From: Paracoccaceae bacterium
GTDB taxonomy: Bacteria; Pseudomonadota; Alphaproteobacteria; Rhodobacterales; Rhodobacteraceae
Reading direction: 5' to 3'
Length of the DNA: 32,706 nucleotides
Assembly (NCBI GenBank): GCA_011523445.1
Contig: WTGT01000318.1
Coordinates: 1-32,706, forward strand
Below the pieces are notes generated by a model. It was given only the letters and a program-made list of their open reading frames with translations. It ran no database searches and was not told the DNA's origin. Shown here piece by piece: positions 15,967 through 24,479 of the stretch. The position numbers were made by a program, and so were the translations under genes. Each line of letters begins with the position of its first letter. The stretch's first letter is position 1.

Positions 15967-17553
15967 ATGGCAGATACCTTTGATTTCATAGTTGTTGGAG
16001 GAGGCTCCGCAGGCTGTGTGGTTGCTTCGCGCCTCAGTGAAGACCCTTCGGTCAGTGTATTGCTTCTAGAAGCTGGGGGAAGCGACCGACATCCCCTCTA
16101 CCATTTACCTGCCGGTTTTGCCAAGATGACCAAGGGGATTGGGTCTTGGGGTTGGGAAACCGTTCCACAAATCAACATGAAAAATCGGGTGTTTAACTAT
16201 ACCCAAGCCAAGGTCATAGGTGGTGGTTCAACCATCAACGCCCAGATTTATACCCGGGGGAACCCTCTGGATTATGATGAATGGCAACAAATGGGGTGTC
16301 ATGGCTGGTCATTTGAGGATGTATTGCCTTATTTCCGCAAAGCGGAGGACAATGACACCTACGACAATGAATATCACGGCCAAGGTGGACCACTTGGTGT
16401 ATCGCAACCTTCGGCACCCCTCCCCATTTGAGAGGCCTATTTCAAGGCCGCCGAAACTCTTGGCATCCCCACAAACGATGATGTGAACGGTCCGAAACAG
16501 GACGGCGTTACCTATTACCAGCTTACCCAAAGGAATGTTTTTCGGTCTTCTTCCGCAAAGGCTTATTTCGGATCAGCCCGCCAGCGTAAAAATCTTGCCA
16601 AACGCCTTAACTCCAATGTTACCAGGATTATTGTGGAAAATCATAAGGCCAAAGGAGTTGTGCTCATTGATGGCAGCAAGCTTTTTGCAAGACATGAGGT
16701 CATACTCTCTTCAGGTACAATAGGTACCCCCCGTTTGCTCCTACTTTCTGGCATTGGCCCGGCTGATCATCTGAAAAGTCTTGGTATTAATGTGGTTTTC
16801 GATCAACCTCAGGTCGGTGAAAACCTTCAGGACCACCTTGATCTGTATTGCATTTGTGAGGTTTCAGGGCCTTTTACCTATGATCGGTTTGCCAAATTGC
16901 ACTTGTCTGCCATGGCTTTCATTCAATTCCTGTTTACTCGCAAGGGGCCAGTGGCATCCAGCCTGTTCGAGACCGGTGGGTTTTGGTATGTCGACCCGGA
17001 TGCTCGTTCACCTGACATTCAATTCCATCTTGGTCTGGGTACGGGTATAGAGAAGGGTGTAAAATATATGCCACAGGGCGGTGTTACGTTAAATTCATGT
17101 TACCTCCGACCACGATCAAGAGGGACCGTAAGATTACAAAGCAAGGATCCGGTCGACGCCCCTTTAATTGATCCAAATTATCTTGAGGACAAACGGGATA
17201 GGGAAATGTCAATCCGAGGATTGAAACTAACACAAGCTATCCTTTCTCAAAAACCCCTGCAACCATTTATCCGATCTGAGCAACTTCCTGGCCCAAATGT
17301 TAAAAGTGAAGAGGAATATTTTGATTTCATCTGTGAGCATTCGAAAACCTCCCATCATTGTGTTGGAACCTGTCGAATGGGTTCAGATGACAATGCTGTC
17401 CTCGATATCCGTCTCCGTTTCAGGGGAATCAGAGGTCTGAGAATTGTAGATAATTCAATCATGCCGAGAGTAATCTCTTCCAATACAAATGCGGCAGCGA
17501 TCATGATTGGAGAAAAAGCTTCCGACATGATCCGAGAGGATTATGGGCTATAG
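15967..17553 (+). pseudogene. GMC-family FAD oxidoreductase interrupted by in-frame TGA
   Basis: GMC (glucose-methanol-choline) flavoenzyme, 528 residues if the TGA at codon 155 (16429-16431) is read through, which is the normal family length. The N-terminus has the FAD dinucleotide motif VVGGGSAGCV and LLLEAGG; the middle has the GGGSTINAQIY flavin loop. The catalytic His lies in HHCVGTCRMG and the partner Asn in SSNTNAAAIM near the end. The frame continues exactly across the TGA with family-like sequence on both sides (PSAPLPI | EAYFKAAETLGIP), so a single substitution explains it. Either this is a recent pseudogene, a sequencing or assembly error, or a readthrough case. Intact GMC enzymes oxidise sugars or alcohols with a quinone, cytochrome or oxygen as acceptor; here it would act in sugar oxidation. 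Confidence 0.8.
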
Positions 17554-17593
17554 AAATGAGTTTTTATCCCAAAGAAGTGAAAATTAATCTGCC

Positions 17594-18757
17594 ATGATAA
17601 ATCTGCCAACCTACCAAAATTCCCTTGAACCATACAAGCTTTCCGGCAAGCCAATTTTACCGCGTCCACCCAAGGTTAATTTTACCCGAACTGCCTTTGC
17701 AGCGGCACATATTGTTTCGAATCCGCTGGGAGAACGGAACCCATGGAATGGTCGACCTTCAATTGACTGGAACAATACCCTGCAATTCAGACATTATCTT
17801 TGGAATCAGGGGCTCGGGCTTGCAGAAGCCATGGATACCGCTCAAAGAGGTATGGGTGTAGACTGGAAAACGGCAAAAGAGCTCATTGAACGTACCATGC
17901 GGGAAGCCAAGGCACACCCTCATAATCCAAGAGTTGCCTGTGGAGCTGGAACGGATCAATATCCAGTGGATGAATTGACCGATCTGAATAAAATCACGGC
18001 TGCCTACATGGAGCAAATGGAAGCCATTGAAACTGCCGAAGGCCAGGTAATTATCATGGCCAGTCGTGCCATGGCAAAACATGCAAGGGGTTCAGATAAT
18101 TATATCAACGTTTATTCAAAACTTATTTCTCAAGCAATGGAACCTGTTATACTGCATTGGCTTGGCGACATGTTTGACCCGGCTCTCAAAGGTTACTGGG
18201 GACATGACAATGTTACCGAAGCATCTGAAACCGTCCTGAGTATCATTAACTCCCATTCTGAAAAAATAGACGGGATCAAAATTAGTCTTCTGGACCAAGG
18301 GATGGAAGAACGGTTTAGGACACAATTACCAGAAGGGGTAAAACTGTATACAGGTGATGATTTCAACTATCCACAATTAATTGCAGGTGATGGAGAAAAC
18401 TTCTCAGATGCCTTGCTCGGTATATTTGCCGCAATATCTCCTGCTGCGGCCCAGGCACTGGAAGCCTTGGCACAAGGAAACCTGACAAGATATCATGAAC
18501 TTTTTTCTCCAACTGTTCCCTTGAGTCGGGAAATATTCAAGGATCCAACCCGATATTACAAGGCAGGGATAGCTTTTCTGGCCTGGTTGAATGGAATCCA
18601 AAGTCATTTCGTAATGCCTTTTGGTTTGCAATCTTCCCGAGAAATTGCCCACTATGCTGAGATATTTCGTCTTGCTGACATGTCAGGGTTGCTAGCAAAT
18701 CCTGATTTGGCAACCCATCGAATGCAAACTTTACTCAATCTTCATGGAGTAGACTGA
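17594..18757 (+). CDS. DUF993 family, dihydrodipicolinate-synthase-like TIM barrel
   Basis: A 387-residue protein I recognise as DUF993, a family distantly related to the DapA/N-acetylneuraminate-lyase class of (beta/alpha)8 aldolases. Supporting segments are ACGAGTDQYPVD, VIIMASRAMAKHARG, the segment DGIKISLLDQGMEERF with a Lys placed like the Schiff-base Lys of that superfamily, KLYTGDDFNYPQLIAGDG and the C-terminal AWLNGIQSHFVMP. The reaction of the family is not established to my knowledge; aldol cleavage of an oxidised sugar is the natural guess in this operon. Its TGA overlaps the ATG of the LacI gene by one base. Homologues commonly co-occur with GMC or Gfo/Idh/MocA oxidoreductases and sugar transporters. 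Confidence 0.75.
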   Translation: MINLPTYQNSLEPYKLSGKPILPRPPKVNFTRTAFAAAHIVSNPLGERNPWNGRPSIDWNNTLQFRHYLWNQGLGLAEAMDTAQRGMGVDWKTAKELIERTMREAKAHPHNPRVACGAGTDQYPVDELTDLNKITAAYMEQMEAIETAEGQVIIMASRAMAKHARGSDNYINVYSKLISQAMEPVILHWLGDMFDPALKGYWGHDNVTEASETVLSIINSHSEKIDGIKISLLDQGMEERFRTQLPEGVKLYTGDDFNYPQLIAGDGENFSDALLGIFAAISPAAAQALEALAQGNLTRYHELFSPTVPLSREIFKDPTRYYKAGIAFLAWLNGIQSHFVMPFGLQSSREIAHYAEIFRLADMSGLLANPDLATHRMQTLLNLHGVD

Positions 18758-19773
18758 TGCCCCCAGCCAAACGACCTACCATCAATGATGTTGCAGAACG
18801 TGCCGGTGTATCAAAATCAACGGTTTCCCTGGTATTGCAGGGTTCAAAATTAATCAAATCGGAAAAACGCTTGGCCGTCCTCGGAGCCATCAGGGAATTA
18901 AACTATGTCAAAAACCGTGCAGCAGCGACCTTGAGAGGTTTGAGTACCGGTCTGATCGGATTGGTCATCAATGATCTTCGCAACCCATTCTTTACTGAAT
19001 TTTCCGTATCTGCCCAGATGGAATTTTCTCGCAGGAATTATGCAACGGTAATCGCCAATTGTAACGAAGATGCCAAAATCCAGGAACAAACTATCAAGTC
19101 AATGCTTGAGCATGATGTGGCTGCTATCCTGATTTCCCCATGTTATGGTGAGGTCAACTATGCCATTGAAGCGATTGTACGTTCCGGTTTACCGGTGTTA
19201 CAGGTGTTAAGACGAGTGAATACCCCCAATTTCAGTTTGCCTTTTTTCACACCTGATTACACCGAAGGTGGTCTACTTGCCGTAAGGCATTTGCTTGATC
19301 AGGGTATAACAAGGATTGCTTTTGTCGGGGGTGTTGAAGGTACGGAAATTTCCCAGGACCGAATGAAGGGTTATTTGGCCGAAATGGATTTGAGAAACCT
19401 TCCCACCAAGGTATTTCATGGCAAGGCGACCCGTCGTTTGGGAATTGACATGGCCGACCTGATTATCGATAACCATCCCGATATTGAAGCTGCGATTTGT
19501 TTCAATGACCTCGTGGCAATTGGTATGTTAACCAGGTTTGCTTCGCGAAATATCAAGGTTGGAAAGGATTTTTTTGTAGTTGGGTTTGATGATATTGAGG
19601 AAGCTCGATTTTCATTTCCACCACTGACAACAGTACGATTCAACATATCAGGGTTCGGCCGTCAAAGTGCGATCAAATTGTTGAATATGATGGATGAAGG
19701 AAGCGATGTTCAAGCTATCGAAGTAACTGGTGTCGAGTTGCAAATCCGAGGATCGAGTTGCAAGCCGTTATAA
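18757..19773 (+). CDS. LacI/GalR-family transcriptional repressor
   Basis: Sugar-responsive DNA-binding regulator, 338 residues. The N-terminal helix-turn-helix (about 8-27) contains TINDVAERAGVSKSTVSLVL, and the hinge region has the NYVKNRAAATLRG pattern. The rest is a periplasmic-binding-protein-like effector domain (IGLVIND, FVGGVEGTEISQDRMKGY, FNDLVAIGML, VGFDDIEEARFSFPPLTTVR). It is the last gene of the gts/catabolic operon, overlapping the DUF993 gene, so it would be autoregulated through the operator at 10638-10649. The same palindrome precedes the next operon at 19955-19966. The inducer is presumably the imported sugar or an early product. Confidence 0.93.
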   Translation: MPPAKRPTINDVAERAGVSKSTVSLVLQGSKLIKSEKRLAVLGAIRELNYVKNRAAATLRGLSTGLIGLVINDLRNPFFTEFSVSAQMEFSRRNYATVIANCNEDAKIQEQTIKSMLEHDVAAILISPCYGEVNYAIEAIVRSGLPVLQVLRRVNTPNFSLPFFTPDYTEGGLLAVRHLLDQGITRIAFVGGVEGTEISQDRMKGYLAEMDLRNLPTKVFHGKATRRLGIDMADLIIDNHPDIEAAICFNDLVAIGMLTRFASRNIKVGKDFFVVGFDDIEEARFSFPPLTTVRFNISGFGRQSAIKLLNMMDEGSDVQAIEVTGVELQIRGSSCKPL

Positions 19774-19821
19774 TGGCTGAAGAAAAAATGGTGCGGTCAG
19801 CCTAGGCCAATGGCACAAACC

Positions 19822-19887
19822 CATTCTCCAACATTCATTATTATTTCCAAAACCAAAATACGGGAATGGGAAGCAAGGTGGAGAATG
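19822..19887. repeat. Inverted repeat downstream of LacI gene
   Basis: CATTCTCCA (19822-19830) and TGGAGAATG (19879-19887) are perfect 9-bp complements separated by 48 bp. An alternative pairing, CCCATTC with GAATGGG (19864-19870), uses the same left arm. The two pairings are mutually exclusive, so the region may be a structured 3' UTR. No U-run is present. Confidence 0.35.
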
Positions 19888-19944
19888 ACATCAAGGAGTT
19901 TTAACCCTCGATTATTGACATGATATATTAATTTCCTAAATCCT

Positions 19945-19966
19945 TATAAAAATTTGGAACGTTCCA
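19945..19966 (+). promoter_or_regulatory. Promoter -10 and LacI-family operator before anhydrofructose-reductase-like gene
   Basis: TATAAA (19945-19950) is a good -10 element, though no strong -35 is seen 17 bp upstream; a TTGACA lies too far away. TGGAACGTTCCA (19955-19966) follows, extending to a 14-bp palindrome TTGGAACGTTCCAA. The geometry matches the gts promoter, where the same palindrome also begins a few bases after the -10, supporting repression of both by one LacI-family protein. Confidence 0.75.
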
Positions 19967-19985
19967 ACATTTGTGGGGTTTTTTG

Positions 19986-20987
19986 ATGAAATGGGGATTG
20001 ATCGGCGCAAGTAATATAGCCAAACAGTTCATGATCAATGCGATAAATAGCCAGCAAGGCAGCAAGGTTGCCGCTGTTCTTAGCGGAGATGCAACCCGGG
20101 GACGGGCTTTTGCTGACGATTATGGAATTGAATGGGCTACGACTGATATTGATGAACTTCTGGATGATCAAACCATCGAGGGCGTTTATATATCAACAAC
20201 CAATGAAAAACATTATCCTCAAGCCATGAAAGCCATTGCTGCAGGCAAGCATGTCATGTGTGAAAAACCGCTGGCCATGAATATTGAACATGCATGCCAG
20301 ATGGTATCTGCGGCCGCAAGAGCAAATGTTGTTTTTGCAACGAATCACCATTTGAGAAATGCCGGGTCCCATCTCAAGATCAAGGAACTTATAGATCAGG
20401 GCAGGGTTGGTGATGTTCAAGCCATTCGGATAGGACATGCTGTATATCTACCGTCCAACTTGCATGGTTGGCGAATAAACAACCCCCAAGTCGGTGGAGG
20501 TTCAATTCTTGATCAAGTAGTACACGATGCCGATACCATACGCTTTCATCTACAGGAAGACCCTCAAGAGATTGTGGCCATAGAACGCTCTGAAAGCCTG
20601 GGAAAAGATGTCGAAGACAGTGTCATGTCGGTTTGGCAAATGCCTTCGGGTATTCTTGTTCATACCCATGCGGGATACACCGTTAAACACGCAGGAACTT
20701 CTTATGAGGTACACGGAACAGAAGGATCAATATTCGCCCGTGGAGTCATGACTCAACAGCCGGTAGGAGAAATTCACTTGCATCGGGAAAACCAAACCGA
20801 GGTTCAAGAATTCAGCAATCATGATCTTTATATTAGGTCAATGCGTCTCTTCATGGATGCGGTCAACAATGGGGGATCCCCAGCAGCAACAGGGGTTGAT
20901 GGTATCAAATCCCTGGCTGTAGCCCTGGCAGTAAAGGAAGCTGCAACAACAGGTCATCGTGTAAAAGTAAATTACGGAGAAACTTGA
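19986..20987 (+). CDS. afr: 1,5-anhydro-D-fructose reductase-like oxidoreductase (Gfo/Idh/MocA)
   Basis: NAD(P)-dependent sugar oxidoreductase, 333 residues from ATG 19986; a TTG at 19971 in frame is less likely. The Rossmann motif is WGLIGASNIA (3-12), the Gfo/Idh/MocA signature GKHVMCEKPLAM includes catalytic Lys94, and GGGSILDQVVHDADT holds Asp176 and His180, the other expected catalytic pair. From memory, the overall pattern (GLIGAS.IA, YISTTNE.H, TNHHLRNA, HAVYLP..L.GWR, VHGTEGS) matches the 1,5-anhydro-D-fructose reductase of Sinorhizobium, which makes 1,5-anhydro-D-mannitol with NADPH. Other sugar or inositol substrates remain possible. First gene of a LacI-controlled operon; one base separates it from the CoA-transferase. 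Confidence 0.8.
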   Translation: MKWGLIGASNIAKQFMINAINSQQGSKVAAVLSGDATRGRAFADDYGIEWATTDIDELLDDQTIEGVYISTTNEKHYPQAMKAIAAGKHVMCEKPLAMNIEHACQMVSAAARANVVFATNHHLRNAGSHLKIKELIDQGRVGDVQAIRIGHAVYLPSNLHGWRINNPQVGGGSILDQVVHDADTIRFHLQEDPQEIVAIERSESLGKDVEDSVMSVWQMPSGILVHTHAGYTVKHAGTSYEVHGTEGSIFARGVMTQQPVGEIHLHRENQTEVQEFSNHDLYIRSMRLFMDAVNNGGSPAATGVDGIKSLAVALAVKEAATTGHRVKVNYGET

Positions 20988-20988
20988 T

Positions 20989-22557
20989 ATGGCAAGGATT
21001 GTATCTGCCGAGGAGGCCGTATCCCAAATTCGTGATGGTGATGTTGTTGCCATCTCATCCTCATCCGCATTGTGTTGCCCTGATCTGGTATTGAAAACCC
21101 TCGGAGAGCGCTTTGAAGAAGAGGCTAGTCCAAAGGATCTTACGACACTTCTACCGATCGCTGCTGGTGATATGTATGGTATCAAGGGAATAGATCACAT
21201 TGCCAAGGATGGTCTTCTCAAGAAGGTACTTGCCGGCTCATACCCCAGCGGTCCTTCTTCAAAACAAATGCCTGCCATATGGGAAATGATCGTCGAGGAT
21301 CGTGTCGCAGCCTATAACATACCCTCCGGTATCATGTTTGACATGTTCCGTGATGTTGCTGCCCATCGTCCAGGTGTCTTTACACAGGTAGGAATGGAAA
21401 CCTACGTTGATCCCGTGAGGGAAGGTTGTGCGATGAATCCCTGTGCTACTGCCCAACCGATTGTAAAGCGTGTGGATCTGTTTGGGGAAACCTGGCTTCA
21501 TTTTCCAAACGTCATACCCAATGTGGCGATCATTAGGGCTACAACTGCGGATGAACGGGGAAACTTGTCATTTGAACATGAGGGTACTTTTCTTGGTACC
21601 CGTGATCTGGCCTTGGCAACCAGAAATCACAGGGGGCTGGTTATTGCGCAGGTCAAAAGAATTACAGCTGACGGATTGCTCCACCTTAATGATGTTCATA
21701 TTCCAGGTCATCTGGTGGATTTGATAGTGGTTGATCCCGACCAGAAACAAACCACCAACACAGTTTATGACCCTGCAATATCTGGACAGATCAAGCGACC
21801 CTGGAACAGCTTTTCTCCCGTGGAACATGGCCTTGAAAAAGTACTTGCCCGTCGAGCAGCCATGGAACTCAAATCAGGGGATACGGCTGTTTTGGGATTT
21901 GGGATTTCTGCGAATGTACCAAGGATTCTGATTGAGGAGGGGTATAATCGTGACGTCAGTTGGGCCATCGAACAAGGCGCCGTTGGAGGTGTGCCCCTGA
22001 CAGGTTTCGCATTTGGGTGTTCGGCCAATGCCGATACAATTTTACCCTCACCAACCCAGTTTACCTATTTCCAGGGAGGAGGCTTCGATACCTGTTTCCT
22101 TTCCTTCATGGAAGTCGACATCAACGGCAATGTCAATGTTTCCAAATTGGGGAAAAAGCCATATTTAACCGCTGGATGTGGAGGCTTTGTCGACATAACT
22201 GCCAATGCCCGCAATATTGTCTTCCTAGGTTATTTTGAAGCCGGTGCGGATTTGGTGCTTTCTTCGGAGGGAATCAGTGTCAATAAAAAAGGCAAGTTCA
22301 CCAAGTTTGTGGAAGAGGTTGAGCACGTTACCTTTGCTGGTCGCAGAGCCCAAGCTCGTGGACAAAAATTCATTTATGTCACGGAACGTTGTGTAATTCG
22401 TCTTGAGGATGGATTGGTAGCTACCGAGATCATGCCCGGAATTGATCCTTACAAGGATATAGTGGAGGCTACCAATGGCCGGGTAAGAATTTCTGAAAAT
22501 GCAATCCAAATGCCAAAATCCCTCCTCATTGAAGGCCCCATGGGCTTGGAATTGTGA
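20989..22557 (+). CDS. Family I CoA-transferase (YdiF / propionate CoA-transferase type)
   Basis: Fused alpha-beta CoA-transferase, 522 residues, matching YdiF and propionate CoA-transferase in length. The alpha half has SSSALCCPD and the GSYPSGPS loop, with FEHEGTFLGT following. The beta half carries LGFGISANVPRIL and AIEQGAVGGVP, where Glu328 corresponds to the catalytic Glu that forms the glutamyl-CoA intermediate. The ribosome binding site GGAG lies about 9 nt before the ATG, within the end of the preceding gene. It exchanges CoA between short-chain acids (acetate, propionate, lactate, 3-keto acids). Its tight coupling to a sugar reductase is odd; it may activate a short organic acid released by sugar cleavage. 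Confidence 0.9.
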   Translation: MARIVSAEEAVSQIRDGDVVAISSSSALCCPDLVLKTLGERFEEEASPKDLTTLLPIAAGDMYGIKGIDHIAKDGLLKKVLAGSYPSGPSSKQMPAIWEMIVEDRVAAYNIPSGIMFDMFRDVAAHRPGVFTQVGMETYVDPVREGCAMNPCATAQPIVKRVDLFGETWLHFPNVIPNVAIIRATTADERGNLSFEHEGTFLGTRDLALATRNHRGLVIAQVKRITADGLLHLNDVHIPGHLVDLIVVDPDQKQTTNTVYDPAISGQIKRPWNSFSPVEHGLEKVLARRAAMELKSGDTAVLGFGISANVPRILIEEGYNRDVSWAIEQGAVGGVPLTGFAFGCSANADTILPSPTQFTYFQGGGFDTCFLSFMEVDINGNVNVSKLGKKPYLTAGCGGFVDITANARNIVFLGYFEAGADLVLSSEGISVNKKGKFTKFVEEVEHVTFAGRRAQARGQKFIYVTERCVIRLEDGLVATEIMPGIDPYKDIVEATNGRVRISENAIQMPKSLLIEGPMGLEL

Positions 22558-22681
22558 GCAGGATAGAATTTTAAATACACGGAAGTCTCACTGAACTACG
22601 TCTTATCAACCGATAAATACCGAACGCACTTCCCATTTCTGGACAAGCATTGAGCAAGGCCGACCATATTAAAGACAGAAC

Positions 22682-23386
22682 TTAAACTGAACGGGTCAAA
22701 CCACCATCAATACGTATGTTTTGACCTGTAACATAGGCTGCCTCTTCCGAAGCAAGATAATTTATCAGTGAGGAAACTTCACTTGTCTTGCCATACCTTC
22801 CCATGGGAATACGTGCCCGTCTGTCCTCGGTTTCAGGAAGACTGTCAATAAATCCTGGCAGTATATTGTTCATGCGAACGTTTTCCTTGGCAAATTTGTC
22901 GGAAAACAGTTTGGTGAAACTGGCCAAACCAGCCCGAAATACGCCAGATGTCGGGAATAAAGGATCAGGCTCGAATACAGCAAAAGTAGATATGTTGATA
23001 AATGTTCCTCCGCCTTGTCTGACCATGATCGGGGCTACTATTCGTGCCACACGAATGACATTCATAAGATAGAATTCCATCCCCTCATGCCAGTTTTCAT
23101 CACTGATTTCAAGTATATCCCCCTTGGGTCCATGGCCGGCTGAACTTACAACCACATCTATTCGTCCCCATTTGGAAACCGCTTTATCAACAAGGTTCTG
23201 GATATCACTACTGCTCTTGTTTGTTCCTGTTACTCCAACACCTCCCAGTTTGTCGGCGAGGGCTTCTCCCTTACCGGAAGAAGATAAAATTCCTATGTTG
23301 AATCCAGATTGGGCGAGAATCTCCGCAGCATCTGCTCCCATGCCACTTCCTCCACCTATGATCAAGGCTACTTGCGATGCATTCAT
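22682..23386 (-). CDS. SDR-fold protein lacking the catalytic Tyr/Lys
   Basis: Short-chain dehydrogenase fold, 234 residues; ATG 23386 has AGGAG about 9 nt upstream. The cofactor loop GGGSGMG (11-17), SSAG (81-84), Asn109 and Ser133 are present, and PGFIDS follows the active-site helix. The YxxxK motif is gone: the Tyr position is Ser147 and the Lys position Arg151 in PTSGVFRAGLASFTK. The surrounding helix and the C-terminal GQNIRIDGGLTRSV are well preserved, and I recall similar FRA-x-LASFTK sequences in other alphaproteobacteria, so this looks like a conserved variant rather than decay. It may bind nucleotide without classical catalysis or use another mechanism. Converges with the CoA-transferase gene, 124 bp apart, with no clear terminator. 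Confidence 0.82.
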   Translation of the reverse strand: MNASQVALIIGGGSGMGADAAEILAQSGFNIGILSSSGKGEALADKLGGVGVTGTNKSSSDIQNLVDKAVSKWGRIDVVVSSAGHGPKGDILEISDENWHEGMEFYLMNVIRVARIVAPIMVRQGGGTFINISTFAVFEPDPLFPTSGVFRAGLASFTKLFSDKFAKENVRMNNILPGFIDSLPETEDRRARIPMGRYGKTSEVSSLINYLASEEAAYVTGQNIRIDGGLTRSV

Positions 23387-23507
23387 TGTTTGTTACTCCT
23401 GAATTTTAACTGTCTTGCTTGCTGGTTCTATACCAGAAAAAATTGATTATTTATTTTGATACTTATTGGCGATTTAGTCACAAAAACAAACTCAATCAAG
23501 TTGGTAG

Positions 23508-24479
23508 TTGGTGGAAAAGGTTGTAGAAAAGGATTTAATCAAGAGGACCAAGGGTCAGTACTACACCCTGGGTAATCCCTTTTCTCTTGTTCCATTTATT
23601 GATTGGGCCAACAGCATCGGACTTTCCAGTAGAAAAATCTTGGAACCCTTTGCAGGAGCAAATCATATCATAAGATCGTTGCAATCGATTGGAATGTGTA
23701 ATTATTCCGACTCGTTCGATATCGCACCTGCAGATGTTGATGTGATACACCGGAATACCATTGTTTCCTTTCCAAAGGGTTATGACGTTTGTATTACCAA
23801 TCCACCATGGCTGGCCAAAAACTCGGCAACAAGACTAAAACTCTCCTTTCCCGATAGCCCATATGATGATCTCTACAAGCACTGTCTCTGCCTTTGTCTT
23901 CAACATTGCGATTATGTAGCAGCATTGATTCCTGCCTCTTTTTTGCATAGCAACCTGTTCAGAAGACGATTGTCCAGATACATATTGCTGCATAGCGAGA
24001 GTATTTTCAACGATACAGATAATCCTGTTTGCCTTGCTCTATTTGACAAGAATGATGTTCAGGATACCTGCATCTATTATGATAACAGATTTATTGGAAA
24101 CTTGAGCTTGTTGGAAACACATCTGCCGATTCCATGGAAAGAACGTAAAATTACCTTCAATGATCCCCTTGGCAAGCTGGGATTGGTTACCTTTGATAAC
24201 ACCAGGGAGCCATCCATCAGGTTTTGCAGTGTGGGAGAGATTCATCAGTACCCGGTCAAGGTTTCTTCCAGGTATTTTGTGAGAATTGAGTGTGGTATTG
24301 AGAATATCCCCGCTGTGGTTTCAACCTTGAACGGGAAAATCAATACTTTCAGAAATGAAACCTGTGACTTGTTCCTTACTCCTTTCAAAGGTATACGCAA
24401 AGATGGTTTTTACCGAAGGCGAATGAGTTTTGAATTGGCAAGAAGGTTTATTGGATCCGTTGTTGATAATGGGGCATGA
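23508..24479 (+). CDS. Adenine-specific DNA methyltransferase (orphan, NPPW type)
   Basis: Probable N6-adenine DNA methyltransferase, 323 residues. KGQYYT (15-20) resembles the N-terminal motif X, ILEPFAGANH (44-53) is the SAM-binding motif I, and NPPW (98-101) is the catalytic motif IV in the order typical of gamma-class and Eco57I-like enzymes. A later VAALIPASFLHSNLFRRRL segment matches the conserved region after motif IV. There is no clear target-recognition domain beyond a short C-terminal region, and no restriction endonuclease nearby. The start is uncertain: TTG 23508 or GTG 23511, without a strong ribosome binding site. Its TGA overlaps the ATG of the next gene (ATGA). It could also modify a non-DNA substrate. 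Confidence 0.72.
   Translation: MVEKVVEKDLIKRTKGQYYTLGNPFSLVPFIDWANSIGLSSRKILEPFAGANHIIRSLQSIGMCNYSDSFDIAPADVDVIHRNTIVSFPKGYDVCITNPPWLAKNSATRLKLSFPDSPYDDLYKHCLCLCLQHCDYVAALIPASFLHSNLFRRRLSRYILLHSESIFNDTDNPVCLALFDKNDVQDTCIYYDNRFIGNLSLLETHLPIPWKERKITFNDPLGKLGLVTFDNTREPSIRFCSVGEIHQYPVKVSSRYFVRIECGIENIPAVVSTLNGKINTFRNETCDLFLTPFKGIRKDGFYRRRMSFELARRFIGSVVDNGA

Noticed and set aside
16429..16480. Selenocysteine insertion at the GMC TGA
   Set aside because: The sequence after the TGA offers only a 4-bp GGCC/GGCC pairing, not a convincing bacterial SECIS hairpin, and GMC enzymes are not known selenoproteins.
23508..24479. Part of a restriction-modification or phage-defence island
   Set aside because: No endonuclease, helicase, integrase, repeat or abrupt base-composition change was seen next to the methyltransferase.
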